Origin: Zygnema cylindricum | Taxonomy: Eukaryota > Streptophyta > Zygnematophyceae > Zygnematales > Zygnemataceae | DNA length: 64,000 bases | Assembly: GCA_037447655.1 (NCBI GenBank) | Contig: JBBHKE010003324.1 | Coordinates: forward strand, 186,001 to 250,000 | Direction of reading: 5' to 3' | Part shown: one piece after another, positions 24,173-34,825 of the stretch | How the letters are laid out: each line of letters begins with the position of its first letter | Numbering within the stretch: the first letter of the stretch is position 1 | Notes under the pieces: generated by a model | What the model was told of the DNA's origin: nothing | Databases searched by the model: none | The model's input: only the letters and a program-made list of their open reading frames with translations | Translations under genes and position numbers: made by a program

Positions 24173-25560
24173 TCATGGTTTTCCTTTAGGATCTAACATC
24201 CAGTTTGACCGATCTGTGTCTAAATTGAACACTTGACTACCGAAAACCTTTAAGTGTGAAACATCTGGTTTTCGGCCTGTCCATCTCTCATAGGGTGTTT
24301 GGCCTTTTACTGCTGTAGTAAGAACTCTATTCTTGAGATAATTTGCAAAGTTCATTGCTTCCGCCCAAAAATTCTTTCCTATCTTCTTATCTGACTGCAT
24401 TCTCCTAGCACTATCACTCAGTGTTCTATTTAATCTTTCAGCTACAGCGTTCAGCTCAGGATTTCGAGGAACTGTATTTTGGTTTTGCACTCCATCTTCT
24501 TTCAGAAAAATCCTCAAACTGATTAGAGGTATACTCTCAACCATTGTCACTCCTTACTCTCTTGATTGAGGTTTCATGGAGTTTTTCACTCCATGCTTTA
24601 TATTGTTTAAAACATTCATAAGCCTCTGACTTATTTCTCAAAAAATACACCCTTGAATACCGAGACCAATCATCGGTGATAGTCATCATAAATCTCTTCC
24701 CCCCGGGTGATGGCACTCTAGCCGGCCCCCAAATATCTGAATGTACTAAATTTAGAATCTTTTATCCGTTAGAGGTGGCAGTTTTTGGGAAAGGTAACGT
24801 GTGTGCTTTACCTTGAGCACATCCACTACAATCACTTAGATTCTCACTTTCAACAAACTGAATCCTTTCCACTATTCCCATCTTTTTCATCTCTCTCAAC
24901 TGATCTAGATTCACATGCCCAAGCCTCTTATGCCACAACATTATATCATGAAGACCAACATAATAAAGTTTCTTCTTTTCATTGCTTAAAATCAGTCTAA
25001 ACATCCCTTGGCTACCTTTTTCAGCAGTGGAATAAACTTCCTCCTCAAAACTAGCAGTAAAGACTCCATTCTTAGTGATAGTATCAAAACCCTTATCATC
25101 TAATACAAACGTAGAGATGAAGTTTTTGTTCAGCTCCGGAATAAACAATACATCAGAGAATGTAACTATAGATGTCTTTCCTTCTACTAACACTTTTAGA
25201 TCTACCAATCCTACAAGAGTAGTGGTGACTATCCTCCCATCCCCGTACTCTATGTCTACGTTGGGAATCTTTCTTATCTTAGTGAACATGTGTTTATCTT
25301 TACACATGTGCATGGATGCACCTGAATCTACAATCCAGCCTGCTTAACCTTTCAATCCACTGAAAGCACATTTCTGCTTTCGTGGAATTTCCACCTCGTA
25401 TTTAGCTTCCAACTCCTCATCGAATAGGAGTTTATCGTCCGCGTCCTCAGAATCCGCCTCATGTACCTGTGTCACAAGGGCCTTTTTCTTTCCTCTCGAG
25501 GATCCATCGGTCTGCCCCTCTTTTAACCGCATCTCGGTTAACTTAGTGCATTCAGCCATA
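24173..25560 (-). pseudogene. copia D protease, pre-integrase and integrase
   Basis: The protease site DSGASMHMC is intact (about 25310-25335) though the frame stops just upstream. The pre-integrase finger (HKRLGHVN, CSGCAQG) lies in the 24762-25313 run. The integrase core is split by a frameshift near 24540, and its glutamate block reads ELNAVAERLNR. The last run, 24173-24550, ends at the core. It cannot be translated as one protein. Confidence 0.88.
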
Positions 25561-26485
25561 TAGTGCCCTGGTTTCTTTTAAAAATGGCACAAACCCTTGG
25601 GAGTCCTTGGTCCCAACTCCCCGGTCTGATTTTTCTGCCCCTCCTTTTGATAATTTCCAGCTTGTTTTCTGGAATCATTGTTTCTCCAATTGATCCCAAT
25701 TGCCAAAGCTTGCCCACTCTTTCCTCCCCTTTTGATCTCAATTGTATTCTCCCGAACAAGAATCATCCCTACCACTGAGTTCCAAATCCACCTTGAGTCC
25801 GCCAAGTCCTACACACGGTTGACTATATTCTCGAACTCATTGGGTAACTTTATCAGTAAACAGTTAACTTTTTCCTTTTCAATAAATAATTTTCCAGCAC
25901 TCTCTTGTTCCATGAAAAGTGTGGCGAGCTCATTGCAAAAATCCAACATCTTCCCTCCTTTGTATACAAACTCGTTAATTTTCTGATAAGCCAACTGTTG
26001 TTGCTAAATCGTACCACTTCGATACATCTTTAAAAGAGCGACCTAAAGATCGGATGCCCTCTCTACCTGCAAATGGGGAGATGCAAGCCCTTGAGTAAGA
26101 TGTAGGAGGATGAAGTGCTTAGCCGCCATATTGTTGTAGTCCCAGGTATTGATATCATTCTCCTCGTTCTCGCAATATGTGAGATGAATGCCGAACCGGT
26201 TGCTATTGGTGTGACTGTCTCCTTCTCCTTTCCTTTGTCCACCACCACTCCTTCGTTTGTCTCCTCCGTTGAAGATGGATCGGCATTATTAGTGAATCTG
26301 CCTCCTGTAAACCTTGGAGGTATCCCAAGATTGGATGGACGCCTCACCCATCCACTCACTATTCCCCAAAACCGTTTCTCACATAGAGCTCTTGTCATCA
26401 TACTTTCCCAGTATATGAAGCCATATCTATTGAATATAGGCACCCTAGATGGTGGGCCCATAATTTGCAACTGTGAGACCTCCAT
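25538..26485 (-). pseudogene. copia D gag (broken)
   Basis: The run 26063-26485 opens MEVSQLQIMGPPSRVP, showing the LTR-encoded start and the primer-site peptide still in frame. A frameshift near 26150 is followed by capsid pieces (KLPNEFENIVN) and the zinc knuckle region, where the second Cys is lost (CHF*KKPG). Confidence 0.88.
26451..26465 (-). other. Primer-binding site of copia D (half-tRNA type)
   Basis: Minus strand AATTATGGGCCCACC abuts the LTR. Thirteen of 15 bases fit the initiator tRNA-Met anticodon-arm complement. Confidence 0.75.
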
Positions 26486-27499
26486 AGGACCTCAGAGTAG
26501 GCAGCTCACACGAAGCCTCTAGGATAACCCTGACCCCTTTGTGTTTCAGCAAGAATAAATACCAACCAGGCAAACAAAAACTATGATTACCTTTACCTCT
26601 GTAAAGGTAACACTCCCTTGAGTCGATAGAAAAAATAATCTCTGAATTTGCTCCCCTGAGCCGTAAGTTATTATGGGTTAAAGTTGACCTTCTTGAAGAA
26701 CAACTCTTTGGGAGAGAAGGTCTTGTATATCAAATTTTTCTAAGTCCTACCTCTCTCTAAAACTCTATCTACTGAAGAACGGCACCAATCATAATAGTGT
26801 ATCGTACATAAAGGTACACGTGCCGATGTACTTTATGTACGGCCATTGTACGACATGGCCAAAAGTCGACACATGTCATTTTTGGATTCGTCACTGGAAT
26901 CCGTGGAGATGCCGTAATCCAATGTGATTGTGCCACGTGGCGATTGATGTGACGTCGACCGAAAACCGCCAAAAACCTATTGCGCGATCTCGGCATGCTT
27001 CGTGGCCGTCCAATCAAGCCGGATTACAATCGTGGCCGTCATAAATACTTGCGCAATATTTGTTTCGCATTTGAAACAAAATGCGCGGTATCCGTTTCGG
27101 ATGTGTCGTACGCCGTACATTACAAACTGTATCTATGTCTAAATATCCCGTTGAATGAAGATAGCCGACGTGGAAACATTTAAATAACTATTATACGCTA
27201 TATCATACATCTCTGGTATAGACTAGTTGGCTAAGGCTACCGGCTACTAGCTTTTTGACGGACGGTAGGTACCCGGATCAAATCTTGGGCACGTCAAATC
27301 TATTTTGGTAAAATCTACTAACCTAATATCTATCCCCGTCGGGATAGCATAGGCGACCATGGTTCTATCTCCCTCTCAAACTTTAACTGACTACGACAAG
27401 TGTGGGAGCTGGAGAGAGGAGTTAGAGGCAGACTGCCTCTGCTTCTTTTCTACATTTTAAAAAACCTAGAAAATACTAAAATAACCTTTAATTTCTACA
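26466..27499 (-). repeat. 5' LTR of copia D
   Basis: 1034 bp, ending at 27499 with TTTCTACA; TSD CATCA follows. It is close in sequence to 14579-15613 and carries the same antisense tRNA-like segment (about 27215-27300). Confidence 0.94.
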
Positions 27500-27504
27500 C
27501 ATCA

Positions 27505-27889
27505 CATTTCAACAAATTCTTGGACCGGGGCAAATGGCCACCCCAGTGACCACAGCCAACCAAGCACCCTTCTTGGGGAAATCCACGGAGGGCCTTACCT
27601 ACCTTGGTATCTTTCCCTAACAGCCATGCTTAGCGGAAGGGCGCAAGAGGGATGATTTTTGACAACAAGACCGCTATGTGGACAGCAATCAGTATTGAGG
27701 AGCGGGAACAAGCGATGGGATTTTAACCGACAACCACAGCAGCACTAGGAGTCTTAGCCTCGAAAAGTTGCAGTTTAATTGGGCAAAGTATGGATTTGAA
27801 TATAATTTTATAGGTGATGCGACATTCTCTGGCCTTCTCTAGCCTCTAGTCCCCAGAATCACGATCAACATACCTTCAAGCTCCGGAGT
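27505..27889 (+). pseudogene. gypsy copy 1: DNA methyltransferase, C-terminal part
   Basis: It resumes exactly where 14578 stopped. Readable blocks are FNKFLD, TLVSFPNSHA, GMIFDN, EEREQAMGF (motif IX region), and CSLIGQSMDLNII and RHSLAF (motif X). There are stops at several codons. The domain is followed at once by a purine tract and the 3' LTR, so RT, RNase H and integrase have been deleted from this copy. Confidence 0.85.
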
Positions 27890-27902
27890 ACAAAAGAAGG
27901 AG
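27890..27902 (+). other. Polypurine tract of gypsy copy 1
   Basis: ACAAAAGAAGGAG directly before the proposed LTR start TGTACCCAG. The same context (GAGAAAGGAG) precedes the LTR at 38889. Confidence 0.6.
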
Positions 27903-29055
27903 TGTACCCAGCCAGACAAGATCCTTCTATTTTCCAAACTGTGCGGAACGCACTTTATTTCGCGGAGGCCGGAAGATGGAGTTATTGCGTTTCAAGATTT
28001 CCATTTCTATTACATGCGACCAGTTTCACCAGTCACTTTTAGGGCTACATTGTGGAACTCCACGTAACTTTTGGATAATCTCGTAGATTTTACCGTTGGT
28101 TATTTGTAGGATGTTAGTTTTGATCCACCAGACTGGTAGAGCATTTATTACCTTGAGTCAAAGTTAGGCGTTTCCCGTTAATTCAGAACTTTGCGCTCAA
28201 AAGTGTATCATAGAATGTCATTTGGCTTGCAATCTAGCCGGAGCTAGTCGCAATTTTTTTTGCCCTGAGTGTAGTACAAAATGTTTGGTCTTATGTCCGT
28301 ACGATAACAATTCCTTGCCGCTGATGGTTCCTAGTATTGCTTTGAATTTGGTACTGTCAGTAGGACAAACTTTGCTTGTATAAGGCACTTTGGGACGAAG
28401 GAGACAGGTTGCAGTTTCAGTACTGTCTTCTGAAAAAAACCCTCGAAATTCCAACAAACTTTCTTGTGGAGAACTTTTATTTTGTATGTGATTGTGACCC
28501 TATTGCCATCTTGGTTTGCATCCGTCCTTTGTGGAAGTCGTAGTTCGGTTGGGTAGTTGGCACTATCTTTCATGTTTCGGCGATTTGGGATTGGTGTCTT
28601 TTGGAAATCGAGAAGGGTCTTGCCGGTTTGGAGTTGCGGAAACCGAGGAGTCAACGACCTTACATGTTGAAGTGTCTGCGGGAGAGATTTCGTCTCCTCT
28701 TGTTGTTAGCGTTACGTTTTGGGGGTAGGTTGAGCTCGCTTGTTATCATTCCACATACTACCTTTATTCTCTATTTTTCTAGGGCAAGGTGATATTGTTA
28801 ATTCTGAGACTGCATATCTATATTTTATCATTTCATTATTCTAAGTGAAAGTATCTTTGTTCCCTCTTTGGCAGTCCTTTTTGGGGCTTCGTTCGGTTTT
28901 CTTCCGAGTTCGATTACCATAATATTTTGTACCAGAATAGTGGATTTTGAGAGAATCTTTGTTAAACATTCAACAGTCCATCACAGTACTGAAATAGCAA
29001 CCTGTCTCCTTTGGTTTAGAGGGGATAGGAGCTTTAGCTTAGAGAAACTCATCTT
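27903..29055 (+). repeat. 3' LTR of gypsy copy 1
   Basis: It aligns on the same strand with 38889-40050. It starts TGTACCCAG after a polypurine tract. The right end is approximate: similarity fades after about 29030, and the next sequence is the 3' end of gypsy copy 4 in the opposite orientation. A TATA box (28379-28385) at the same place in both copies supports the plus orientation. Confidence 0.7.
28379..28385 (+). promoter_or_regulatory. TATA box in gypsy LTR
   Basis: TATAAGG within TATAAGGCACTT, conserved with 39376-39382. It would start transcription about 30 bp downstream. Confidence 0.5.
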
Positions 29056-29335
29056 CTTGAGAGGAGGGCCCACTGCCCGGAGTAATCGGCATTGGAGTCC
29101 TGCAAACAACCACGCAGAATGCGAATGCTTCCCATGATAATGCCAATGCCCACGGCTGCCCGCCTTTCTCCCATTAACATGCATGCAAAAATAGGGATGA
29201 GTGCATGGGGGAGCAAAAAGATCTCTCTTCCCCCTTCTTTCCCCACCTCGCCGGGGAAAGGTATGGGATTCTTGGTAATGGAGCAGGGTTCTTGATCCCC
29301 CCCCCTCTAAGTCAACCGTGACTAAAACATAAGAA

Positions 29336-30780
29336 TAATTACCCGCCCAATTCGCAGTTCCCCCAAAATCAGAGTGCATATGGCTTAGGATGAGGGTGCC
29401 AAGAGGAGGGGAGGTAAGACTGATGCCAACACTGGTCACATTGGTCATAGACAAGGACACGATTCTGAGAGGAGGACGAGAGGTAGCCAGAGGAACATGA
29501 TGGGTGATCGGCAAAATAGGTGAGGTGGAAAGTAGGCTCGTCTTCTAATCCCCGGATGTTACAGGGATTTACATTTATCTGATTTTCCTTAATTTTCCGA
29601 CCGTCTTTTCCTTCCAGTGTCAAGACACACTTATTGGAAATCTCCACCACTTTCAAGTTCACCCTTCCCGCCAAAATGTCAAGAGTGTCCTTTTTCTGTT
29701 GCATCAGATACACGAAATCCCCGGGTAGAAATTGCCATTACCGCAGGAAAAAATTCCCGCTCCGGCGTTGCAAATACTAGAGTTGATCTCAGAGCTAAGC
29801 TGCTTGTACATTCCCCATGGCCAGAGGCATTTTTCGGTGAAATACCTTGGCCCTGTCGGCAATCAGTTTCTCAGCTGTTCCCTTGCTATCAACTCCAGAA
29901 GGACCACCGCTTGGGCGGAGGCAGCGCCGGGTAGGATTCGATGTCGTCCGAACAAAATGAAATAAGGACTGTAGAACTGGAGGGAGGCTTGCTGGCTAAA
30001 CCTGTACCCCATGGCAATCCAAGGCACCCTTCTATCCCATTCTCCAAAATCTTGTTCCACAACATATTTGCGTAGTGACCGCTTCACTATTTGTACGCAC
30101 CTCTTGGCCAAACCATCGGCTTGTGGGTGGTCTCACCTAGGCACCTGGTGGTCGATGAGGCATAATTCTTACAAGTTGGAGAATTCTCCCGCAAATTCTG
30201 AGCCCTGGTCGTTCAGATCTTCGGCTGGGGCCCCAAATTGGGACAACACTCTCTGCAAGAATGCGTCCGCATCACCTTGGACTCCTTCCGGGGTAAGACC
30301 ACCAATTCGATCCACTTGGAAAAAAACTCTATCATTACCAATACAAAGTGGTTTCCCTCGACTGCTAGTGGGGAGAGGACCCAACAGATCCACAGACCAC
30401 CGATAAAACATTCCCCGGATTGGAAGGGAATGAAGCTGGGCGCCTCCATTTTTGTCGAAAGCTGCTTTGATGCGGTCACAGAAAGAACACGTCTGCACAA
30501 TCCAGTTGACTTGGGTCTGCAACCCGTGCCACCAGTACGATCATGTGACCAGGGAGGTGGTCCGTATCTGCCCAAAATGGCCACACTGTTGGTGAAGGGA
30601 AAATAAGAGTTTCCCTATTGGCCGGGGGAGAAACCACTTTCTCTATCCCGTCTGCCCATTTTCGGATTAAAATGCCACTCTCCCATTCGTACGCCTCCAT
30701 TCGAGCTTGAACCCGGGATAACTCCACTCTAGACAAATGGGGAAGAGGAGAACCTTGTTGGATAGATTGAAGTGCATTGG
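29336..30780 (-). pseudogene. gypsy copy 4: integrase with decayed PHD finger
   Basis: Leftward: the H2C2 zinc region (QTCSFCDRIKAAF), the core with SVDLLGPLPTS, NDQGSEFAGEF and, in another frame, the ADGLAKRCVQ block, then WDRRVPWIAMGY. The C-terminal part GDFVYLMQQKKDTLDILAGRV runs in one frame into a PHD-like segment (about 29370-29480). There CDQCWHQSY and CSSGY keep some zinc ligands, but three Cys are Tyr (TGY to TAY) and the last block reads FWGNC after a TGA. This copy shows that the finger is fused in frame to the integrase. About 24 residues before the finger that copy 3 lacks are present here. Confidence 0.85.
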
Positions 30781-31460
30781 TGTCATTCCAAATATCTTTC
30801 CGCCCGGCTCATATCGGTGCCTGCCCCTCCACGTCTGCGAAGAAAGTTTACAATTCCCCCCCACATTGAGGAAGCCAAATAAAGGCACAGGAAGCTCGAA
30901 TGAGTCCCAAACTGATTTTGGGATCTTTATCGTGACGCGCCCCGATCGAATCCCTAGTGGAATGATCAAGATTTCTCCTAAGTCCGTCGGCATTCCCATG
31001 GATTTCCCCGGCGTGGTGGATTATGTGAAAATCATATTTTTGCAGTGTTAACACCCATCTGGCGAACTTGGCAGTAAGCTTGCTGTTCTCCATAATCCAC
31101 TTGAAAGGTTGGTGATCCGAAATTAGAGTAAAATGGACTCCGTACAGATATGGTCTGAAATGTTGGATCGCCCTAACTGCCGCCAGTAATTCCCTGTGGT
31201 AGCTACTGTAATTCGCGTCCGCTCGGTTGTTACTTCTACTGGCGTAAGCTACCACATATTCAGCCCGTGCATCATCTAGTTGAGCTAAAACACCTCCCAA
31301 TCCAAACTGGCTCCAATCCGTGTAAAGGAAGAATGGCCTCTGATGATCGCGCATCCAGAGCATTGGGTGTTGCTTAAGGGAATCCTTCACAAACTAGAAG
31401 GAAATCTGTTGCTCCTCCGTCCTCTGCCACTCCTGGTCCTTTTGCAACAACTGGTTTAAC
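30781..31460 (-). pseudogene. gypsy copy 4: RNase H
   Basis: The 180-codon run 30848-31390 contains FFLYTDWSQFGLGGVLAQ, YVVAYASRSNNRADANYSS, YHRELLAAVRAIQHFRPYLYG and LISDHQPFKWIMENSKLTAKFARWVLTLQ, the standard gypsy RNase H blocks. IHNADGL-type blocks (GEIHGNADGL) follow. A stop separates it from the RT. It removed element RNA after copying. Confidence 0.88.
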
Positions 31461-32083
31461 CGAACCACTGCTCAGCGTGACTGCTAAATTCAGGGATGAA
31501 TCTCTGATAATAGTTAGCCTGGCCTAAAAATGTGCGGAGTGCAGAGACGTCTTCAGGAGGGGGGATGGCATCAAAGGCTACCACCTTGACCATATGGTGA
31601 CCCATTGTCCCGGGTGTAATTTCATGTCCCAGGTAAATAATTTTTATGCACCCCAAAAATTCCCTTACCCGAGTGACATTTCAAGCCCGCTGCTTGGAGA
31701 GCTCGGAGTACAATCTGTATGTGCTCCAAATGTTCCACGAAGGTCTTCGAGAAGATAATATTATCGTCGATGTAGCACCATGCACAGTCAATTCCCCGAA
31801 GCGCCTTGTCCATTGCATGTTGGAATTTGGTGGTGCATACTTTAGCCCGAATGGCATGTAGAGCCATTTATACAACCTGGAGCTTGCCCAAAAAGCTGTA
31901 CTTTCCCGGTGCTTTGGCTCCATGGCGATCTAGTGGAACCCATTCTTCATGTCTAAGGTGGAAAAAATGGTGGCTCCAGCCAGCGAGTCAAAAATCTTTT
32001 CTGGGGTAGGCATTGGGTATCGGTCAGAAACGGTTGCCCTGTTCAGCATCCGGTAGTCTCCACACATCCGAAAGTCTACCATT
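31461..32083 (-). pseudogene. gypsy copy 4: reverse transcriptase (truncated)
   Basis: It starts at FRMCGDYRMLN (32080) and runs through YPMPTPEKIFDSLAGATIF, LYKWLYMPFGLK and the catalytic CYIDD (about 31765) to IYLGHEITPG and FLGQANYYQRFIPEF. Two or three frame changes occur. The N-terminal RT and all upstream domains are missing because of LTR L. Confidence 0.88.
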
Positions 32084-32544
32084 TGTAATTATGTGTCCTC
32101 CATTAGACCACAGAATAAAGGAAGCCTCTACGTAGTATTTAACTAACCCACTTCAAGCCACAACCACTGCTGCCCAGGAAGGCAAAATGATAGTTTAACT
32201 GCACCCATATGCAGCTTAGACTCCTGCGAGTCCGTAGCAAAAAGAATCACAGAAAACTGCCAACCAGCCGATAAGTTATGAGGCATTAAAAATGCCAATT
32301 TGTACAAACTCTCAAAAGAAGAGGTGACTACCTACCAAAATTTTCTAAGTCCCGATACCCTCTAATAACCTCTATCTACTGAAGTACGGACCAATCAGAT
32401 TACTGTACCGTACTAAAACTAGCTCCCTATCCAGCCTTCAGTGACTACAACAAGTGTGGGGGCTTGGATAGGGGAGTTAGAGGCAGACCGCCTCAACTCT
32501 TTTTCTATCCTAATACAGACCTAGAAAATACTCAAATATCAACA
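32084..32544 (-). repeat. Chimeric copia LTR L with internal deletion
   Basis: Its left part (TGTAATTATGTGTCC, 32084-32410) matches the C/K type of LTR end. Its right part (32411-32544, ending ATATCAACA) matches the I/M type start. The middle is missing and the flanks (CCATT, GGTTT) do not form a TSD. A recombination between two different LTRs fits. Confidence 0.75.
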
Positions 32545-32767
32545 GGTTTCACGTTGCTTGACGACTTCGCGTACAGAATCCAATCTGTCCGCGGGTTTCA
32601 CGGCGTCAACAAAAAATATGTACTGTTCTGTCGCCACCGAAACATACCAGAATACAAATTAGTGTGGCGTTAGTTTATACGAACCGTTTACATAAGGATC
32701 AAATATATAAAAAATGTTATTAGAATGTGATAAAATATAATTAAAATGCGGCGACGCGATGCGGTAT
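32545..32767. other. Unassigned 223 bp, AT-rich toward its end
   Basis: I find no match to either element family within the window, and no coding signal. It lies between LTR L and gypsy copy 2. It may be old host DNA or a part of the gypsy family not represented elsewhere here. Confidence 0.4.
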
Positions 32768-33021
32768 GACAGGGAGAAAAGACGTCAGTAACCAAGGACA
32801 CTTATCGTCCGACTCCTTGAGGAGAAACCGCCAAAATGTTGCAATCTCAGCTGCGATAAATCAAACTTCCAAAGTTTGATCATGCCCAGATCTTGAATGA
32901 AATTTGCAATAAATACACCTCTGAAGGAACGAAATGCGAGGCTTGCGACTTCCTCGAGCATAATGAATCGCAATGTTTCCGAAAGAATGGAGTTCCTAAA
33001 GAGATGATGTTGTTCGCCCTA
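32768..33021 (+). pseudogene. gypsy copy 2: Gag zinc-knuckle fragment
   Basis: It aligns to 43175-43420 of copy 3: QSQLR, IKLPKFDHAQI, then TKCEACDFLEHNESQCFRKNGVPKEMM. The second zinc knuckle is complete (C-x2-C-x4-H-x4-C), unlike copy 3, where a stop falls in it. Stops occur upstream. The fragment is interrupted at 33021 by LTR M and continues at 34826. Confidence 0.82.
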
Positions 33022-34825
33022 TGAAATTCTATGGGCTCCATTGCCACACAGAATTCGCAGGTCTTAAGGAAGCTAATCTAGATAGTGCCGACTCCAAGTT
33101 TATATAAACCCAAATGATTGACCCCTTGACAATCAAAACCCCATTACAGCTTCTCCCCTGTGAAGTTAGACTTTCAGTGTGCTCAGTTCACCACAGAATG
33201 CAAAGTTAGAATATGAGATTTGGACACATTCACCCACTTTGACTTTCCCTTAGAAATGCAGCCACCCAGGCAAGCAAATACTCTGACCGACTACACTCAT
33301 GTGTAGCGTGGGTTCACGTGATTCCGCAGCAAAAAGAATCACTGAAATTGGTCAACTGAATTGATAGTTATGGCTGCTCAAAGTGATCCTTTTTATACAA
33401 GATGCTCTCAAGGAGATGCGACTACCTACCAAAAATATTCTAAGTCCTAAAACCCACTCACAACCCCACTAGACCAATAAAATTGTAGCACACTACATAA
33501 TGTACATTAAAAGTACGATAGCCGCCGTACTTTATGCACGTAAATATTCGGCACCACTCTAGGTATGCCGCGTGGCGAAAAAGTCGTCGTCATTCTATCC
33601 TTTTCTTTTTCGGTATCCAATAGGATGATGCCACATGTCATTTTGACTTGCCGAATGGATCTTTGTTGACCGTTAAATTTCATCGGTCGTCATTCCGTGT
33701 TGACTGTTGAAATTCTCGTCAACATGGAACCAGTTGTGGTACGGACCAATCACATGACTGTACCGTACTGAAAGTACAGGTGCCGGAGTACCTTCTGTAC
33801 GGTCCATGTACGACATCGTCATAATGTGACATTTGTCACACCTTGACTTGTCATCTCGCGTTCCGGATTTCTCGCAACCCACCAAGATATTGCCACGTGT
33901 CATCCGGAGTGGCTGTGCCCAAAAACCTCAAGGCGCCCAATCCGGAATCTCGGCTCGCACCACGTCCGTAGATTCAAAATATCCTTTTTGTCTGGACCGT
34001 CAAAACAAATGTCTGTAACATCTGTTTCGTGCGGCATATAAGGTACACTAGGTTCTATGCTCTAAGATTCCGTTTAATCTGTTAAATGGAATCTTTGACG
34101 TGTAATTGTTTAATTATATGACGTACCCCATACATGTTAGCACATGTCCTATACTTAACGGACAAAGCTACCGCTTGCATCGACGGATGACAGGTACTAG
34201 GTTCAAATCCTGGGTTCGTCATATATCTGTTTTTAGTTAACCTACCATTATCACTCATGTTTCTCTAGAGAGCTTAGGCAGCCATAGCTCTAGCTCCCTT
34301 TCTAGCCTTGAGTGACTACAGCAAGTGTGGGGGCTTGGAGAAGGAGTCAGAGGCATGTACCAGGACAGGTACCAAGTTCAAATCCTAGACTTAACGGACA
34401 AAGCTACCGCTTGCATCGACGGATGACAGGTACTAGGTTCAAATCCTCGGTCCGTCATATATCTGTTTTTAGTTAACCTACCATTATCACTCATGTTTCT
34501 CTAGAGAGCTTAGGCAGCCATAGCTCTAGCTCCCTTTCCAGTCTTGAGTGACTACAGCAAGTGTGGGGGCTTGGAGAAAGAGTCAGAGGCATGTACCAGG
34601 ACAAGTACCAAGTTCAAATCCTGGGTCCGTCATATATCTTTTTTTAGTTAACCTACCATTATCACTCATGTTTCTCTAGAGAGCTTAGGCAGCCATAACT
34701 CTAGCTCCTTTTCCAGCCTTCAGTGACTACAACAAGTGTGGGGGCTTGGAGAAGGAGTCAGAGGCAGACTGCCTATACTCTTTTTCTATACTAAAACAGA
34801 CCTAGAAAATACTCAAATATCAACA
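33022..34825 (-). repeat. Long copia LTR M (solo) with internal duplications
   Basis: 1804 bp, minus orientation (TGTTGATATTTG at 34825 down to 33022), about 560-800 bp longer than its relatives. The extra length comes from a tandem array at 34153-34790 and a repeated GTAC-rich region (about 33480-33570 and 33735-33815). The gypsy sequence reads across it, but no clean 5-bp TSD is left (CCCTA against ATTCA). Confidence 0.85.
34153..34790 (+). repeat. Tandem array, 236-bp unit with tRNA-like boxes, about 2.7 copies
   Basis: Units begin ACTTAACGGACAAAGC at 34153 and 34389; a third partial unit lacks that start. Each unit has a B-box-like GTTCAAATCC (near 34200, 34438 and 34613), and an extra AAGTTCAAATCC near 34371. 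The unit is the antisense tRNA-like module plus the U3 start of the LTR. Confidence 0.8.

Larger units (their letters stand above)
14579..27499 (-). mobile_element. Ty1/copia element D, split by E, TSD CATCA
   Basis: A minus-strand copia whose LTRs are 14579-15613 and 26466-27499. The target duplication CATCA is at 14574-14578 and 27500-27504. The internal part is 15614-16880 plus 23381-26465, interrupted by copia E. On both sides of D the sequence is gypsy copy 1 methyltransferase, so D landed in that domain. Confidence 0.95.
29056..32083 (-). mobile_element. Ty3/gypsy copy 4, 3' half (minus strand)
   Basis: Minus-strand pol from within RT to the end of the internal region. It is the same family as copy 3, with matching RT, RNase H, integrase, PHD and 3' non-coding blocks. 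It is cut at 32083 inside the RT (KTVDF) by LTR L, so whether it ever had the methyltransferase cannot be seen. Confidence 0.85.
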
